This document shows positions 1 to 9,426 of a stretch of DNA of 64,000 nucleotides, piece by piece. Each line of letters starts with the position of its first letter. Positions within the stretch are counted from its first letter, which is position 1. The notes beneath the pieces are model-generated. The model was not told the DNA's origin and ran no database searches. It saw only the letters and a program-made list of their open reading frames with translations. This stretch comes from Leptobacterium flavescens (GTDB lineage Bacteria; Bacteroidota; Bacteroidia; Flavobacteriales; Flavobacteriaceae). The stretch covers positions 806,001-870,000 of the forward strand of contig NZ_JAABOO010000001.1 in NCBI RefSeq assembly GCF_010671605.1, written 5' to 3'. A program made the position numbers and the translations under genes.

Positions 1-1836
1 AATATTCTCTCCCGAAAGATGAAGGAGCTTGATCGTATCTATCAGAGGTAAGCCCGCTCCCACATTGGTCTCATACAGATATTCCTTCTGATTCAATCGC
101 AATTGCTCTCTCAGGTCTTTATAAAATCCGTAATCTATGGTATTTCCTATTTTATTTGCCGAAACCAGATCGAATCCGTTCTCAATCAGATCGGTGTAGT
201 GATAAACAAAATCCTCGCTGGCGGTAACATCTACCGCTATCAGATTTTCCAGGTGATGCTTTTTAGTATAGCTGATAATATCTTCCAGGCCGTAATTAAT
301 CGCCTTTTTATCAAAATCGGCGGTCCAGTTCTCGGAAATACCGTCCTTATTCAGCAATACTTTTTTTGAATTGGAGATCGCAAAAATGTTCAGGTCAATA
401 TTTTTTCTTCTCAATACTTTTTCCCTGCTTTCATTGATCTGTTCTATCAGCGTCCCTCCGATCAGGCCTTTCCCGAAAACGGCAATATTAACACGCTTGG
501 ATATTCCGAAGATCTCTCCGTGAATAACATTTACGGTTTTTCTCAGATCCTTCTTGTGGATCACCAGGCAGACATTCTTTCCCGAAAGGGTATTGTTGAT
601 CAATATGGGTTCGATATCGTTCTTTACCAAAGAATAGAAAGCATTGTGAAAGGTCTTCAGGTCCTGCCCTACGGTAGAGATAATTACCACTTCATTGTTA
701 AAAGTTATACCGTGAACATCCTTTTTCTCTATATCGCTTTCAAACTCCTGCTCCAGGGTTTCCTTTGCCCGAGCCGCATCTGCTGTTTTAATAATAAAGC
801 CTATGGCGCGTTCCGAAGATCCCTGGGAAATAATATTAACACTAATGTTCTCTCTTGACAGGGAATTAAAGATACGGGCATCTATCCCCACTTTTCCCAG
901 CAGTCCCTGCCCTTCAAAATTAACCAGGGTCACATCATTAATTACATTGATAGATTTTATCCCCTTCCCGTTATTTTCTGAGGAGATAAGTGTTCCTTCA
1001 TTCTCCGGATTAAAGGTATTCAGTATCCTTAGCGGAATATTTTTCTCAATTAAGGGAACGATCGTCTTTGCATGCAGGATAGATGCGCCAAAATTAGCCA
1101 GCTCATTGGCTTCCTGAAAACTCAGATGGGTGATCTTTTTTGCATTGTGCACCCATTCCGGATTGGCGGTGTAAATCCCGTTTACATGCGTATAATTCTG
1201 AAACTCCTCCGCATCCAGGTAGTTGGCAAGCAGAGAAGCCGTATAATTACTTCCGTTCCTTCCAAGAGTAGTTGTTTCCCCTTCCTGATCGGAAGCGATA
1301 AAACCGGTGACTACTGCTATCGCTCCAGCTTCCAGTTTTTTAAAGTGATCCCTGATATTCTTGCGAGAGACAGCTTCAAAAGGCTGAGCATCTCCGTGGT
1401 TCTTATTGGTGATGATCAGTTTCCTGGTATCGGTCAACTCGGCTTTGAGTCCGTTTTCTTTCAAAAGGATCGTTACCACCTTAACCGATAGCAATTCACC
1501 CTGAGAAAGTACTTTGTCTTTTACCTTATTACTGTAATCCCCTAGTAACTGAACCCCTTCAAAAATGCGTTCCAACAGGTCGAATTCCTCTTCCAGACAG
1601 ATATTGTCACAAGGGTCTAGCTGATACTCCTTGAACGCCCTGAATTCCTCACTAAAGCTTTTTCCGTTTTTAGCCAGTTCCAGGATGTTTTCCAGTCTGT
1701 CGGTACTATCGCCCCTGGCAGATAGCACCACTACCACCTGTTCTCCGCTTTGGTGTTTGTTCTTCAGGATACTGATCACCTGTTTTAATCCGTCTCCATT
1801 AGCAAGGGATTTTCCCCCGAACTTAATGATCTTCAT
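1..1836 (-). CDS. thrA: Bifunctional aspartokinase / homoserine dehydrogenase (ThrA), 3'-truncated by window edge
   Basis: This gene phosphorylates aspartate and reduces aspartate semialdehyde to homoserine, feeding threonine and methionine synthesis. The reading frame starts at ATG 1836 and stays open to base 1 (612 codons seen of roughly 810-820 in the family). The aspartokinase domain opens with KIIKFGGKS at residues 2-10 and contains GRNGSNYTA, the substrate-binding GRxGSD-type loop. ACT-like regulatory segments follow. The homoserine dehydrogenase half begins at the dinucleotide-binding motif VFGKGLIGG and includes ETNVGAGLP near the truncated end. The start lies 2 bp beyond the metX stop, so the two genes are probably co-transcribed under the upstream SAM-I riboswitch. 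The remaining C-terminus lies outside the window. Confidence 0.95.
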   Translation of the reverse strand, partial: MKIIKFGGKSLANGDGLKQVISILKNKHQSGEQVVVVLSARGDSTDRLENILELAKNGKSFSEEFRAFKEYQLDPCDNICLEEEFDLLERIFEGVQLLGDYSNKVKDKVLSQGELLSVKVVTILLKENGLKAELTDTRKLIITNKNHGDAQPFEAVSRKNIRDHFKKLEAGAIAVVTGFIASDQEGETTTLGRNGSNYTASLLANYLDAEEFQNYTHVNGIYTANPEWVHNAKKITHLSFQEANELANFGASILHAKTIVPLIEKNIPLRILNTFNPENEGTLISSENNGKGIKSINVINDVTLVNFEGQGLLGKVGIDARIFNSLSRENISVNIISQGSSERAIGFIIKTADAARAKETLEQEFESDIEKKDVHGITFNNEVVIISTVGQDLKTFHNAFYSLVKNDIEPILINNTLSGKNVCLVIHKKDLRKTVNVIHGEIFGISKRVNIAVFGKGLIGGTLIEQINESREKVLRRKNIDLNIFAISNSKKVLLNKDGISENWTADFDKKAINYGLEDIISYTKKHHLENLIAVDVTASEDFVYHYTDLIENGFDLVSANKIGNTIDYGFYKDLREQLRLNQKEYLYETNVGAGLPLIDTIKLLHLSGENI

Positions 1837-1838
1837 TT

Positions 1839-2831
1839 CTAGTTTTTTATTAGTTCTGTATCAAATACATCCGACAACAGCTCGGACAGTTGTTTAAATT
1901 CTATTAAAAATGCATCGTGCCCGTGAACAGACTCGATAACGCTGTAATACACATTCTTTTTTAGCTGAGAGAGCGCCAGGAAAGCTGCCTTATTCTCTTC
2001 TGCCGTAAAAAACAGATCGGAATCTACCGCAACGATATATATGTTCGATTTTATACGGGAGGCTACTTCCAGAAAACTTCCCCCGTCTTTGGTAATATCT
2101 ATAGTTGCCAGCAACTGATTCAACAGTTTATAGGAGGCCAGCTCAAATCGCTCCTCTAGTTTTTTTCCGTGATGGAGCAACCAGCTTTCCACATTATACA
2201 TATTCAGCTCTGAATTCAGGCTTCTTCCGAATTTCTCTTTAAAAGATTCGGGAGTACGATAGCAGAGCATTGCATGTAAACGGGCATCGTGAACCGGATT
2301 GGAAGAGTTAAGCAGGATCTGCTCCTGAATCCTGCAATTTGCGATCAGCCAGTCTGTCGATTTCCAGTCGGATGCCACAGGAATGAGGTTTTCTATCAGA
2401 TCGGGATAAAGAGCTGCCATTTCCCAAGCTATTCCCCCGCCGACCGAACCTCCGATCACCGCAAAGAGCGAATCGATATTTAACTGTTTAAGCCCCAGGG
2501 CAAATATTTCTGCAATATCCCGGGCCGTAAAATCTTTATAACTTTCAATCAGGAAATTATCGTATCCGTTACCCGGAACGTTAAAGGCGATGACCGTATA
2601 GTTTTCGGTATCTATTAGTTTGTTGGCTCCTACAAGTTCTTTCCACCATCCGAACCGGCCGGTCACCTCGGAGTTTCCGGTCAGGGCGTGATTCACCAAA
2701 ACCACGGGAGCTGTCCCCAGTTCCCTGCCATAAACATGGTAGGAAAGGGGTATACTGATATAAACCACACCACTGTGTGTTTTAAAATCTGTTATTTCTA
2801 AATGTTGAAGTTCGCTTTTCATCACAATCAC
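1839..2831 (-). CDS. metX: Homoserine O-acetyltransferase family alpha/beta hydrolase (MetX)
   Basis: A 330-residue alpha/beta-hydrolase-fold acyltransferase, probably transferring an acyl group to homoserine in methionine synthesis. The nucleophile elbow is GGSVGG with Ser129. The likely triad partners are Asp272 in VDSDLFF and His305 in HGHDAF. It is slightly shorter than the usual 350-380 residues, as is common for Bacteroidota members. It lies 2 bp upstream of thrA on the same strand, so homoserine-making and homoserine-using enzymes sit in one transcript. A SAM-I riboswitch precedes it, which fits a methionine role. The start could also be the Met at residue 4 (MKSEL), 9 bp further in. 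Whether the acyl donor is acetyl- or succinyl-CoA cannot be read from sequence alone. Confidence 0.88.
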   Translation of the reverse strand: MIVMKSELQHLEITDFKTHSGVVYISIPLSYHVYGRELGTAPVVLVNHALTGNSEVTGRFGWWKELVGANKLIDTENYTVIAFNVPGNGYDNFLIESYKDFTARDIAEIFALGLKQLNIDSLFAVIGGSVGGGIAWEMAALYPDLIENLIPVASDWKSTDWLIANCRIQEQILLNSSNPVHDARLHAMLCYRTPESFKEKFGRSLNSELNMYNVESWLLHHGKKLEERFELASYKLLNQLLATIDITKDGGSFLEVASRIKSNIYIVAVDSDLFFTAEENKAAFLALSQLKKNVYYSVIESVHGHDAFLIEFKQLSELLSDVFDTELIKN

Positions 2832-2884
2832 TATTTAAAATCGATTGTTATCAGAAAAGCATTTACGGGAAGTAAATTACACTG

Positions 2885-2985
2885 TGTTATCTTTCCAAAA
2901 AATGGTAGAATGTAGCACCTTCTTTATAGAATAAAGGGTTGCTAAGGCTTCGACGGGTCTATTCCCTCTGCCTTTCTTAATAACA
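2885..2985 (-). promoter_or_regulatory. SAM-I (S-box) riboswitch upstream of metX-thrA
   Basis: Read on the minus strand, this leader has the conserved S-box blocks in order: TTATTAAGAAAGGCAGAGGG, then GACCCGTCGAAGCCTTAGCAACC, quoted here only in part (ACCCGTCGAAGCC and TTAGCAACC), then AAGGTGCTACATTCTACC and GGAAAGATAA. The outer P1 helix is TGTTAT (2980-2985) with ATAACA (2885-2890). The motif binds S-adenosylmethionine and represses methionine genes. About 54 nt separate it from the metX start. A short hairpin (ATTTAC/GTAAAT) follows, but it lacks a strong U-run, so I cannot tell whether control is at transcription or translation. Confidence 0.92.
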
Positions 2986-3060
2986 ATCAAAATGTATCAG
3001 AACTTTTGAAGCTGCAAATTAATACAATAATTTTTTACCTCACAAGTGTTTTTATATTAA

Positions 3061-4317
3061 TTAAATATTAAATGCTTCTTTCACCTTATCTACATAGTCC
3101 AGTTTTTCCCATGTAAATAACTCCACTTCTTTCTCCACTCTTCCACTGTACGGAGAATCAAAAACCTTGGTTACCATCCTTGGTTCTTTCCCCATATGCC
3201 CATAAGCTGCAGATTCCTGGTAAATAGGGTTACGCAACTTAAGGCGTTCCTCTATGGCAAAAGGTCTCATATCGAAGATCTTTGCTACTCTATCTGCAAT
3301 TTCTCCGTCGTTCATATCCACTTTGGCAGTTCCGTAAGTATCTATAAATATAGATGTAGGCTCTACCACCCCGATCGCATAACTCACCTGTACCAATACC
3401 TCATCGGCTATACCGGCAGCTACAAGGTTTTTGGCAATATGACGGGAAGCATAAGCAGCACTTCTGTCTACCTTACTCGGATCTTTTCCACTAAAAGCAC
3501 CACCTCCGTGGGCTCCTTTACCACCATAGGTATCTACGATGATCTTTCTTCCGGTTAATCCGGTATCTCCGTGAGGACCTCCAATTACAAACTTTCCGGT
3601 TGGATTGATGTGATAATTGATCTTATCGTTAAACAATTCCTGAACATAGGCAGGAAGTTTAGCAATAACCCTCGGCATAAGGATCTCAATAATATCTTTT
3701 TTGATCTTAGCCAGCATTACATCATCATCGGCATCAAAAGGATCATGCTGCGTAGAAACCACAATAGTATCTATCCTCTGCGGAGTATTGTCATCACTGT
3801 ATTCTATAGTTACCTGCGATTTAGCATCCGGTCTCAGGTATTTGATCTCGTTATCTTCTCTTCTCAGAGCTGCCAGTTCCTGCAGGATCTTATGAGAAAT
3901 ATCTAAAGCAAGAGGCATATAGTTAGCAGTTTCCTTAGTTGCATAACCAAACATCATTCCCTGATCTCCTGCACCCTGTTCTTCTCTGCTTTCACGATCT
4001 ACACCCTGGTTAATATCCTGAGATTGTTCGTGTATAAGAGAGACTACTCCACAGGAATCCCCGCTAAACTGATACTCTCCCTTGGTATATCCAATGGTAT
4101 TGATCACTTCACGGGCAATATGCTGCACATCCAAATAGGTCTTACTCTTCACCTCTCCGGCCAGTACCACCTGTCCTGTGGTAACCAGGGTCTCACATGC
4201 TACTTTACTCTGTGCATCAAACGCTAAAAAGTTATCTAATAATGCGTCACTTATCTGGTCTGCCACTTTATCCGGATGTCCTTCACTTACAGATTCGGAT
4301 GTAAACAAATATGCCAT
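3061..4317 (-). CDS. metK: S-adenosylmethionine synthetase (MetK)
   Basis: This enzyme makes S-adenosylmethionine from methionine and ATP. The 418-residue protein has [18 protein letters not shown] at the N-terminus, with catalytic His14 and metal/ATP-site Asp16. It also has the family signatures [13 protein letters not shown] and [14 protein letters not shown], and a glycine-rich [19 protein letters not shown] segment. It is some 30 residues longer than the E. coli enzyme (384), as in other Bacteroidota. It is preceded by its own SAM-II-type riboswitch and a TACATTTG promoter element, so it is transcribed separately from metX-thrA although on the same strand. The product SAM would therefore feed back on both transcripts through two different RNA folds. 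Confidence 0.98.
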   Translation of the reverse strand: MAYLFTSESVSEGHPDKVADQISDALLDNFLAFDAQSKVACETLVTTGQVVLAGEVKSKTYLDVQHIAREVINTIGYTKGEYQFSGDSCGVVSLIHEQSQDINQGVDRESREEQGAGDQGMMFGYATKETANYMPLALDISHKILQELAALRREDNEIKYLRPDAKSQVTIEYSDDNTPQRIDTIVVSTQHDPFDADDDVMLAKIKKDIIEILMPRVIAKLPAYVQELFNDKINYHINPTGKFVIGGPHGDTGLTGRKIIVDTYGGKGAHGGGAFSGKDPSKVDRSAAYASRHIAKNLVAAGIADEVLVQVSYAIGVVEPTSIFIDTYGTAKVDMNDGEIADRVAKIFDMRPFAIEERLKLRNPIYQESAAYGHMGKEPRMVTKVFDSPYSGRVEKEVELFTWEKLDYVDKVKEAFNI

Positions 4318-4383
4318 TTATCTTAAAAAAATTAAATATTCAACAATTAGGTAGATTTGACGATGGGACTTAAAGAAGTTTAC

Positions 4384-4456
4384 ACTGCTTTAGCATTTTA
4401 TTCAGGTTGAGTCCTCCTCAACCACAGAGGTTGCAATCAGTCAAATCTTTCCTCTC
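4384..4456 (-). promoter_or_regulatory. SAM-II-type riboswitch in the metK leader
   Basis: On the minus strand, helix P1 is AGAGG (4451-4455) with CCTCT (4426-4430). It encloses a loop containing GATTTGACTGATTGCAA, which closely matches the conserved SAM-II loop. The 3' part carries ATAAAATGCTAAAGCAGTG, matching the conserved TAAA/GCTAAA segment. ACTG in the loop (4438-4441) is complementary to CAGT (4384-4387), as expected for the pseudoknot. Between the two parts is an extra 7-bp hairpin, GGTTGAG/CTCAACC (4405-4423). The motif ends about 66 nt before the metK start, further than in alphaproteobacterial examples, where the pseudoknot sits close to the ribosome-binding site. Confidence 0.82.
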
Positions 4457-4469
4457 AATTTTAACTCTG

Positions 4470-4477
4470 CAAATGTA
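4470..4477 (-). promoter_or_regulatory. metK promoter -7 element
   Basis: TACATTTG on the minus strand is a perfect match to the Bacteroidota -7 element TAnnTTTG. Transcription would start near 4463, just before the SAM-II fold, so that the riboswitch lies at the 5' end of the message. No clear TTTG at -33 was seen. Confidence 0.6.
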
Positions 4478-4625
4478 AAAAAATGTTTTGTTTTGGAGTA
4501 CCCTTTAACAAATGTTTTCCTTTTTAATACTATCGGAATATATTTTGTTGAATTCTTAGCAGCCGGAGCCAACCGAATTAAATTATAATTATCTTGTGCT
4601 AATTATTTTTTAATCCGTTAATCAA

Positions 4626-7600
4626 ATGTCAAAGTTTAAGTTATTAGCAGCATTAATTTTTGCAATACCTCTACTTGCAATTGCTCAAGATAAGAAATCA
4701 ACTAAATGGGATATTTCCAATCCCGAAGGGAACTGGAACTTCAAAGATGTTCCCCTTAACACCAACGAAGGTACCTGGATGAATCTGGATGTAAGTCCGG
4801 ATGGAAAACAGATCGTTTTCGATCTTTTAGGGGATATCTTTATTATGCCGGTTACCGGCGGAAAGGCGAAAGTCCTTCGTCAGGGACTTCCTTTTGAAGT
4901 ACAACCCAAATTCAGTCCGGACGGTTCTAAAATTTCCTTTACCAGCGACGCCGGTGGTGGAGATAATATCTGGATCATGAATACAGACGGTTCTAATGCA
5001 AAGCAATTGACAAAAGAGAACTTCAGGCTTTTGAATAATGCAGTCTGGGCAGCAGATGGAAATGCCATTATTGCCCGTAAGCACTTTACTTCTCAGCGTT
5101 CTCTGGGAGCGGGAGAAATGTGGATGTATCACCTGGGAGGCAGCCAGGGGATCAAACTGACCAAAAGAAGGAACGATCAGCAGGATGTAAACGATCCAAG
5201 TGCTTCACTTGACGGAAAGTATTTGTACTATGCAGAAGATGTATATCCGGGAGGATTCTTCCAATATAACAAGGATCCCAACAAGCAGATTTACACTATA
5301 AGACGATATGATTTTAAAACCGGACAGAACTCTACCATAACAGGAGGTCCGGGAGGTGCAGCCAGGCCTGTTGTTTCCAGGGATGGAAAAAAACTGGCTT
5401 TTATAAAAAGAGTACGTACCAAATCGGTATTGTTTATTCACGACCTGGAAACAGGTGAGGAATGGCCGGTTTATGATACATTGAATAAGGATCAGCAGGA
5501 AGCCTGGGCTATTTTCGGAGTATATCCTCATTTTAGCTGGATGCCAAATAATGAAGAACTGGTATTCTGGTCGGGAGGAAAGATCCACAAGGTAAATATC
5601 AACACTCAGGCGGTTAGCAATATTCCTTTTGAAGTAAACACTACTATAAAGATTGCCGATGTCGTTAAATTTGACAATCCGGTATGGCAGGACAAGCAAA
5701 TTGCAAAGATGATCAGACATTCCGTAACCTCTCCGGATGGGAAAACACTGGTCTTTAATGCTCTTGGGCATCTGTGGAAAAAGAGATTACCTAACGGAAA
5801 GCCACAGCGTATAACTTCGGCAAGTGATTTTGAATCGGAGCCAAGTTTCTCTCCCGACGGAAAAGATATCTTATTCGTAAGCTGGAATGATGAAGAATTA
5901 GGTGCAATTCACAAAGTCTCACTTTCCGGTGGGAACGCAGTAAAACTCACATCTGAAAAAGGTATTTACAGGACACCGGTCTATTCTGCAGACGGAAAGA
6001 CCATCGTTTATGTAAAAGAATCCGGGAATAACGATCAGGGAAGAATATTCACCAAAAAATCCGGGATCTATACCATGTCTTCTTCCGGAGCAGATATCAA
6101 AAAAGTTACCAGTGAAGGGGCTTTTCCAAGTTTCAGTGCTGATGGAAAACGTATTTTTTATCAGACAGGCGGATATTATTTCGGGAACCTCACCAAAAGC
6201 CTTAACAGTGTAAACAGGGATGGAAAAGACAAACGCGTACATATAAAATCTAAATATGCCAACCGACTTGTACCGAGTCCGGATAACAAATGGATCGCTT
6301 TTTCATTATTACACAAGGTATATCTGGCACCCCTGGTAATTACCGGGCAAACCATAGACCTTGACAACAACAGTAAAATACTTCCTATTGCACAGGTAGC
6401 TAAGGATGCAGGGATCAGTCTGCACTGGTCTGCCAACAGCAAAAAGATCCACTGGACCTTGGGAGATGAATACTTTACGAATACCGTTTCGGACCGCTTT
6501 AATTTTAATGACGGGCAACCCAAGGAATTGCCGGCTATTACCGAAAAAGGTGTGAAGGTCAATCTGGAATATAAAACAGATAAGCCTGATGGGCGTATTG
6601 CTTTTACGGGAGCCAGGATCATTACTATGGAAGGCGATGAAGTTATCGAAAACGGAACCATCGTGATCAATCAGAATAAAATAGAAGCCATCGGAAAGGC
6701 TTCCGAAGTTAATGTTCCTTCCAATGCCAAAGTATACGATGTAAGCGGAAAGACCATTATGCCCGGAATTGTTGATGCTCATGCTCATATCGGGGCTTTC
6801 CGTTACGGACTGAGCACGCAAAAACACTGGCAGTTTTACGCTAATCTGGCGTTCGGAGTTACTACGGCTCATGACCCTTCGGCCAATACCGAAAGCGTTT
6901 TTGCCCTGGCAGAGCTTCAGAAGAGCGGAAATACGGCCGGACCAAGGTTATATTCTACCGGTTTTATCCTCTACGGAGCTGACGGCGATTTTAAAGCCGT
7001 GATAAACAATCTGGACGATGCCAGGTCTGCTATCAGACGTACCAAGGCCTTCGGAGCACAATCTGTAAAAAGTTATAACCAGCCCAGAAGAGAGCAACGC
7101 CAGCAGGTACTGCAGGCAGCAAGAGAATTGGGAATTAATGTAGTTCCCGAGGGAGGATCTACCTTCTATACCAATATGTCGATGATCATGGACGGGCACA
7201 CAGGAATAGAGCACAATATCCCTGTGGCGCCGCTTTACAAGGATGTTATCACTCTCTGGGGGAACAGTAAAACCGGTTATACTCCTACCCTTATCGTTAA
7301 TTATGCAGGAATGAGCGGAGAATATTACTGGTATCAGACAAGCAATGTCTGGGAAAACGAAAAACTCCTGAAGTACACACCAAGAAGTATTATTGATGCC
7401 AGATCCAGGCACAGGACTATGGTTCCGCTGGAAGAATATGAGAACGGACATATCCTGACCTCCAAAATGGTTAAGAAATTAAGTGATGCCGGTGTAAAGG
7501 CAAATCTTGGGGCTCACGGACAGCTGCAAGGCCTGGGAGCACATTGGGAACTGTGGATGCTTCAGCAGGGAGGTATGTCCAACATGGAAGCCCTTCGCGC

Positions 7601-7913
7601 AGCTACCATTAACGGAGCAGATTATATAGGTGCGGGGAAAGAGATCGGATCCTTAAAAGCAGGAAAACTGGCCGATCTTATTGTATTGGATAAAAATCCG
7701 CTTGAGAATATTCAGAATACGAATAGCGTAAAATACACTATGGTTAACGGACGACTTTACGATACGGAAACCATGGATGAAATAGGTAACGAACCTAAAA
7801 AACGAAGCAAGTTTTACTGGGAGAACAACAAATATAATGCATCATTCCCATGGCACGAGCAAACACAGAGCTTTACCGCTCCGCACTGTAGCTGTGATGC
7901 TGCCAGACATTAA
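4626..7913 (+). CDS. Exported TolB-like beta-propeller / amidohydrolase fusion protein
   Basis: A 1095-residue protein with an N-terminal signal peptide (residues 1-20, ending AIAQ). Residues about 45-630 hold repeated WD40/PD40-type propeller blades with SPDGK and SADGK motifs, as in TolB. Residues about 650-1060 form a metal-dependent amidohydrolase: IMPGIVDAHAHIG carries the HxH metal motif, and GHTGIEHN and NLGAHGQLQG carry further His residues. The C-terminal tail ends CSCDAARH. The substrate is unknown. This fused architecture is common in Bacteroidota, where members are annotated as amidohydrolases or exported peptidase-like hydrolases. A second exported amidohydrolase follows 12 bp downstream, so the two probably act on related substrates outside the cytoplasm. 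Confidence 0.88.
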   Translation: MSKFKLLAALIFAIPLLAIAQDKKSTKWDISNPEGNWNFKDVPLNTNEGTWMNLDVSPDGKQIVFDLLGDIFIMPVTGGKAKVLRQGLPFEVQPKFSPDGSKISFTSDAGGGDNIWIMNTDGSNAKQLTKENFRLLNNAVWAADGNAIIARKHFTSQRSLGAGEMWMYHLGGSQGIKLTKRRNDQQDVNDPSASLDGKYLYYAEDVYPGGFFQYNKDPNKQIYTIRRYDFKTGQNSTITGGPGGAARPVVSRDGKKLAFIKRVRTKSVLFIHDLETGEEWPVYDTLNKDQQEAWAIFGVYPHFSWMPNNEELVFWSGGKIHKVNINTQAVSNIPFEVNTTIKIADVVKFDNPVWQDKQIAKMIRHSVTSPDGKTLVFNALGHLWKKRLPNGKPQRITSASDFESEPSFSPDGKDILFVSWNDEELGAIHKVSLSGGNAVKLTSEKGIYRTPVYSADGKTIVYVKESGNNDQGRIFTKKSGIYTMSSSGADIKKVTSEGAFPSFSADGKRIFYQTGGYYFGNLTKSLNSVNRDGKDKRVHIKSKYANRLVPSPDNKWIAFSLLHKVYLAPLVITGQTIDLDNNSKILPIAQVAKDAGISLHWSANSKKIHWTLGDEYFTNTVSDRFNFNDGQPKELPAITEKGVKVNLEYKTDKPDGRIAFTGARIITMEGDEVIENGTIVINQNKIEAIGKASEVNVPSNAKVYDVSGKTIMPGIVDAHAHIGAFRYGLSTQKHWQFYANLAFGVTTAHDPSANTESVFALAELQKSGNTAGPRLYSTGFILYGADGDFKAVINNLDDARSAIRRTKAFGAQSVKSYNQPRREQRQQVLQAARELGINVVPEGGSTFYTNMSMIMDGHTGIEHNIPVAPLYKDVITLWGNSKTGYTPTLIVNYAGMSGEYYWYQTSNVWENEKLLKYTPRSIIDARSRHRTMVPLEEYENGHILTSKMVKKLSDAGVKANLGAHGQLQGLGAHWELWMLQQGGMSNMEALRAATINGADYIGAGKEIGSLKAGKLADLIVLDKNPLENIQNTNSVKYTMVNGRLYDTETMDEIGNEPKKRSKFYWENNKYNASFPWHEQTQSFTAPHCSCDAARH

Positions 7914-7925
7914 TAAAAGAATAAA

Positions 7926-9341
7926 ATGAAGATCAGGAAATTCTATATTCCCGCATTGCTTTTGCTTCTCGGTTGCGGACAGGAAACTAAAACGGAGGTT
8001 GATCTTTTGATCAGCAATATCAATATAGTGGATGCTGAGAATGCAGAGATCAAAGCTTCTCGAAACATAGGAATAATAGGCGATTCCATCGCTTATATTG
8101 ATGACAGTACACGAGAATTCAATGCCAAAGAACGCATTGACGGCAGTGGCAAATATCTTATCCCCGGGCTCTGGGACAATCACGTTCATTTTAGAGGAGG
8201 GGACAGCCTTATACAGGCCAATAAGAATTTCCTGAAATTATTTATAGCAAACGGTATTACCGGGGTAAGAGATGCAGGGGGAGATCTGACCCCTGCTGTT
8301 CTCTCCTGGCAAAGCGATATTGCCAAAGGAGATCTCACAGGACCGGTAATTTTTACCTCAGGCCCGAAATTAGATGGCCCCAACCCAACCTGGGCGGGAT
8401 CTCTGGAAGTTGAAAGCGCAGAAGAGATCAACAAGGCTATTGATTCGCTGGAATCCCTGAATGTGGATTTTATAAAGATCTACGACAGCAGGATCTCGCG
8501 AGACGCCTATCTGAATATTCTAAAGGAAGCTAAAAAACGTCATATAACCACTTCAGGGCATATGCCATTTACCGTATTACTGGAGGAAGCAGTGGAAAAC
8601 GGTATAGGTTCTATCGAGCATCTTTACTATGTTTTAAAGGGTTGCTCTACCCGTGAAAAAGAGATCACCGATGCGGTAATAAAAGGAGAAATGGGTTTCT
8701 GGGATTCTTTTGAGGCTTTAATGGCCAGCTACGATCCTGAAACAGCTGCTCAGGCTTTTGCCCGTCTTAAGGAAAACAACACTCATGTGGTTCCTACTTT
8801 GCATATCGGAAGGATACTGAGTTATCTGGATGAAGACGATCATCAGAATGACGAATACCTCGGCTATATACATCCGGGTATAATTAAAACCTATGAAGGA
8901 CGGATTAGAAGGGCTTTAAATGCCAGTCCCGAAGCAGTGGAAAGACGCAAAAGGCTTCAGCAGATGTTTATTGACCTGGTTCCAAGGCTTCATTCTGCCG
9001 GGGTAAAAATACTTGCAGGATCAGACTGCGGGGCTTTTAACTCCTATGTCTATCCGGGTGTTTCACTTCACGGAGAGCTGGAAGAAATGGTAAAAGCCGG
9101 ACTGACCCCTGCACAGGCATTGATGACCTCTACCTATAACGGTGCTGGTTTTCTGGGGAAGGATGCACAATACGGACAAACCAAAACCGGGAAAAAAGCA
9201 GATCTTTTGATCCTTGAGGCTAATCCTCTGGAAGATATAAAAAACACAAGGGCCATTGAGTATGTAATTCTGGGTGGGCAGACTTTGGACAAAAATGAGC
9301 TTGAGGAAATGACCTCATCCCTGGAAAAAGCAAACAAATAG
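7926..9341 (+). CDS. Amidohydrolase-family lipoprotein
   Basis: A 471-residue metal-dependent hydrolase of the imidazolonepropionase-like amidohydrolase group. The N-terminus is a lipoprotein signal with lipobox LLLGC (Cys17). The metal motif is in LIPGLWDNHVHF. Other likely metal or substrate residues are in TTSGHMPF, SIEHLYY and ILAGSDCGAF. The C-terminal segment (TGKKADLLILEANPLEDI) is the usual composite beta-sandwich end of this family. It lies 12 bp after the propeller-amidohydrolase fusion and probably shares its transcript. The substrate is not deducible, but an N-acyl or cyclic amide compound, such as a modified dipeptide, is typical for the group. Confidence 0.9.
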   Translation: MKIRKFYIPALLLLLGCGQETKTEVDLLISNINIVDAENAEIKASRNIGIIGDSIAYIDDSTREFNAKERIDGSGKYLIPGLWDNHVHFRGGDSLIQANKNFLKLFIANGITGVRDAGGDLTPAVLSWQSDIAKGDLTGPVIFTSGPKLDGPNPTWAGSLEVESAEEINKAIDSLESLNVDFIKIYDSRISRDAYLNILKEAKKRHITTSGHMPFTVLLEEAVENGIGSIEHLYYVLKGCSTREKEITDAVIKGEMGFWDSFEALMASYDPETAAQAFARLKENNTHVVPTLHIGRILSYLDEDDHQNDEYLGYIHPGIIKTYEGRIRRALNASPEAVERRKRLQQMFIDLVPRLHSAGVKILAGSDCGAFNSYVYPGVSLHGELEEMVKAGLTPAQALMTSTYNGAGFLGKDAQYGQTKTGKKADLLILEANPLEDIKNTRAIEYVILGGQTLDKNELEEMTSSLEKANK

Positions 9342-9426
9342 GCTGCCGCGGGTAAACATTTATGGCTTTTCCCGACCAAAGCTCTAACAACCCGATAGCT
9401 CATGCTATTTTCTAACGAACTACATC

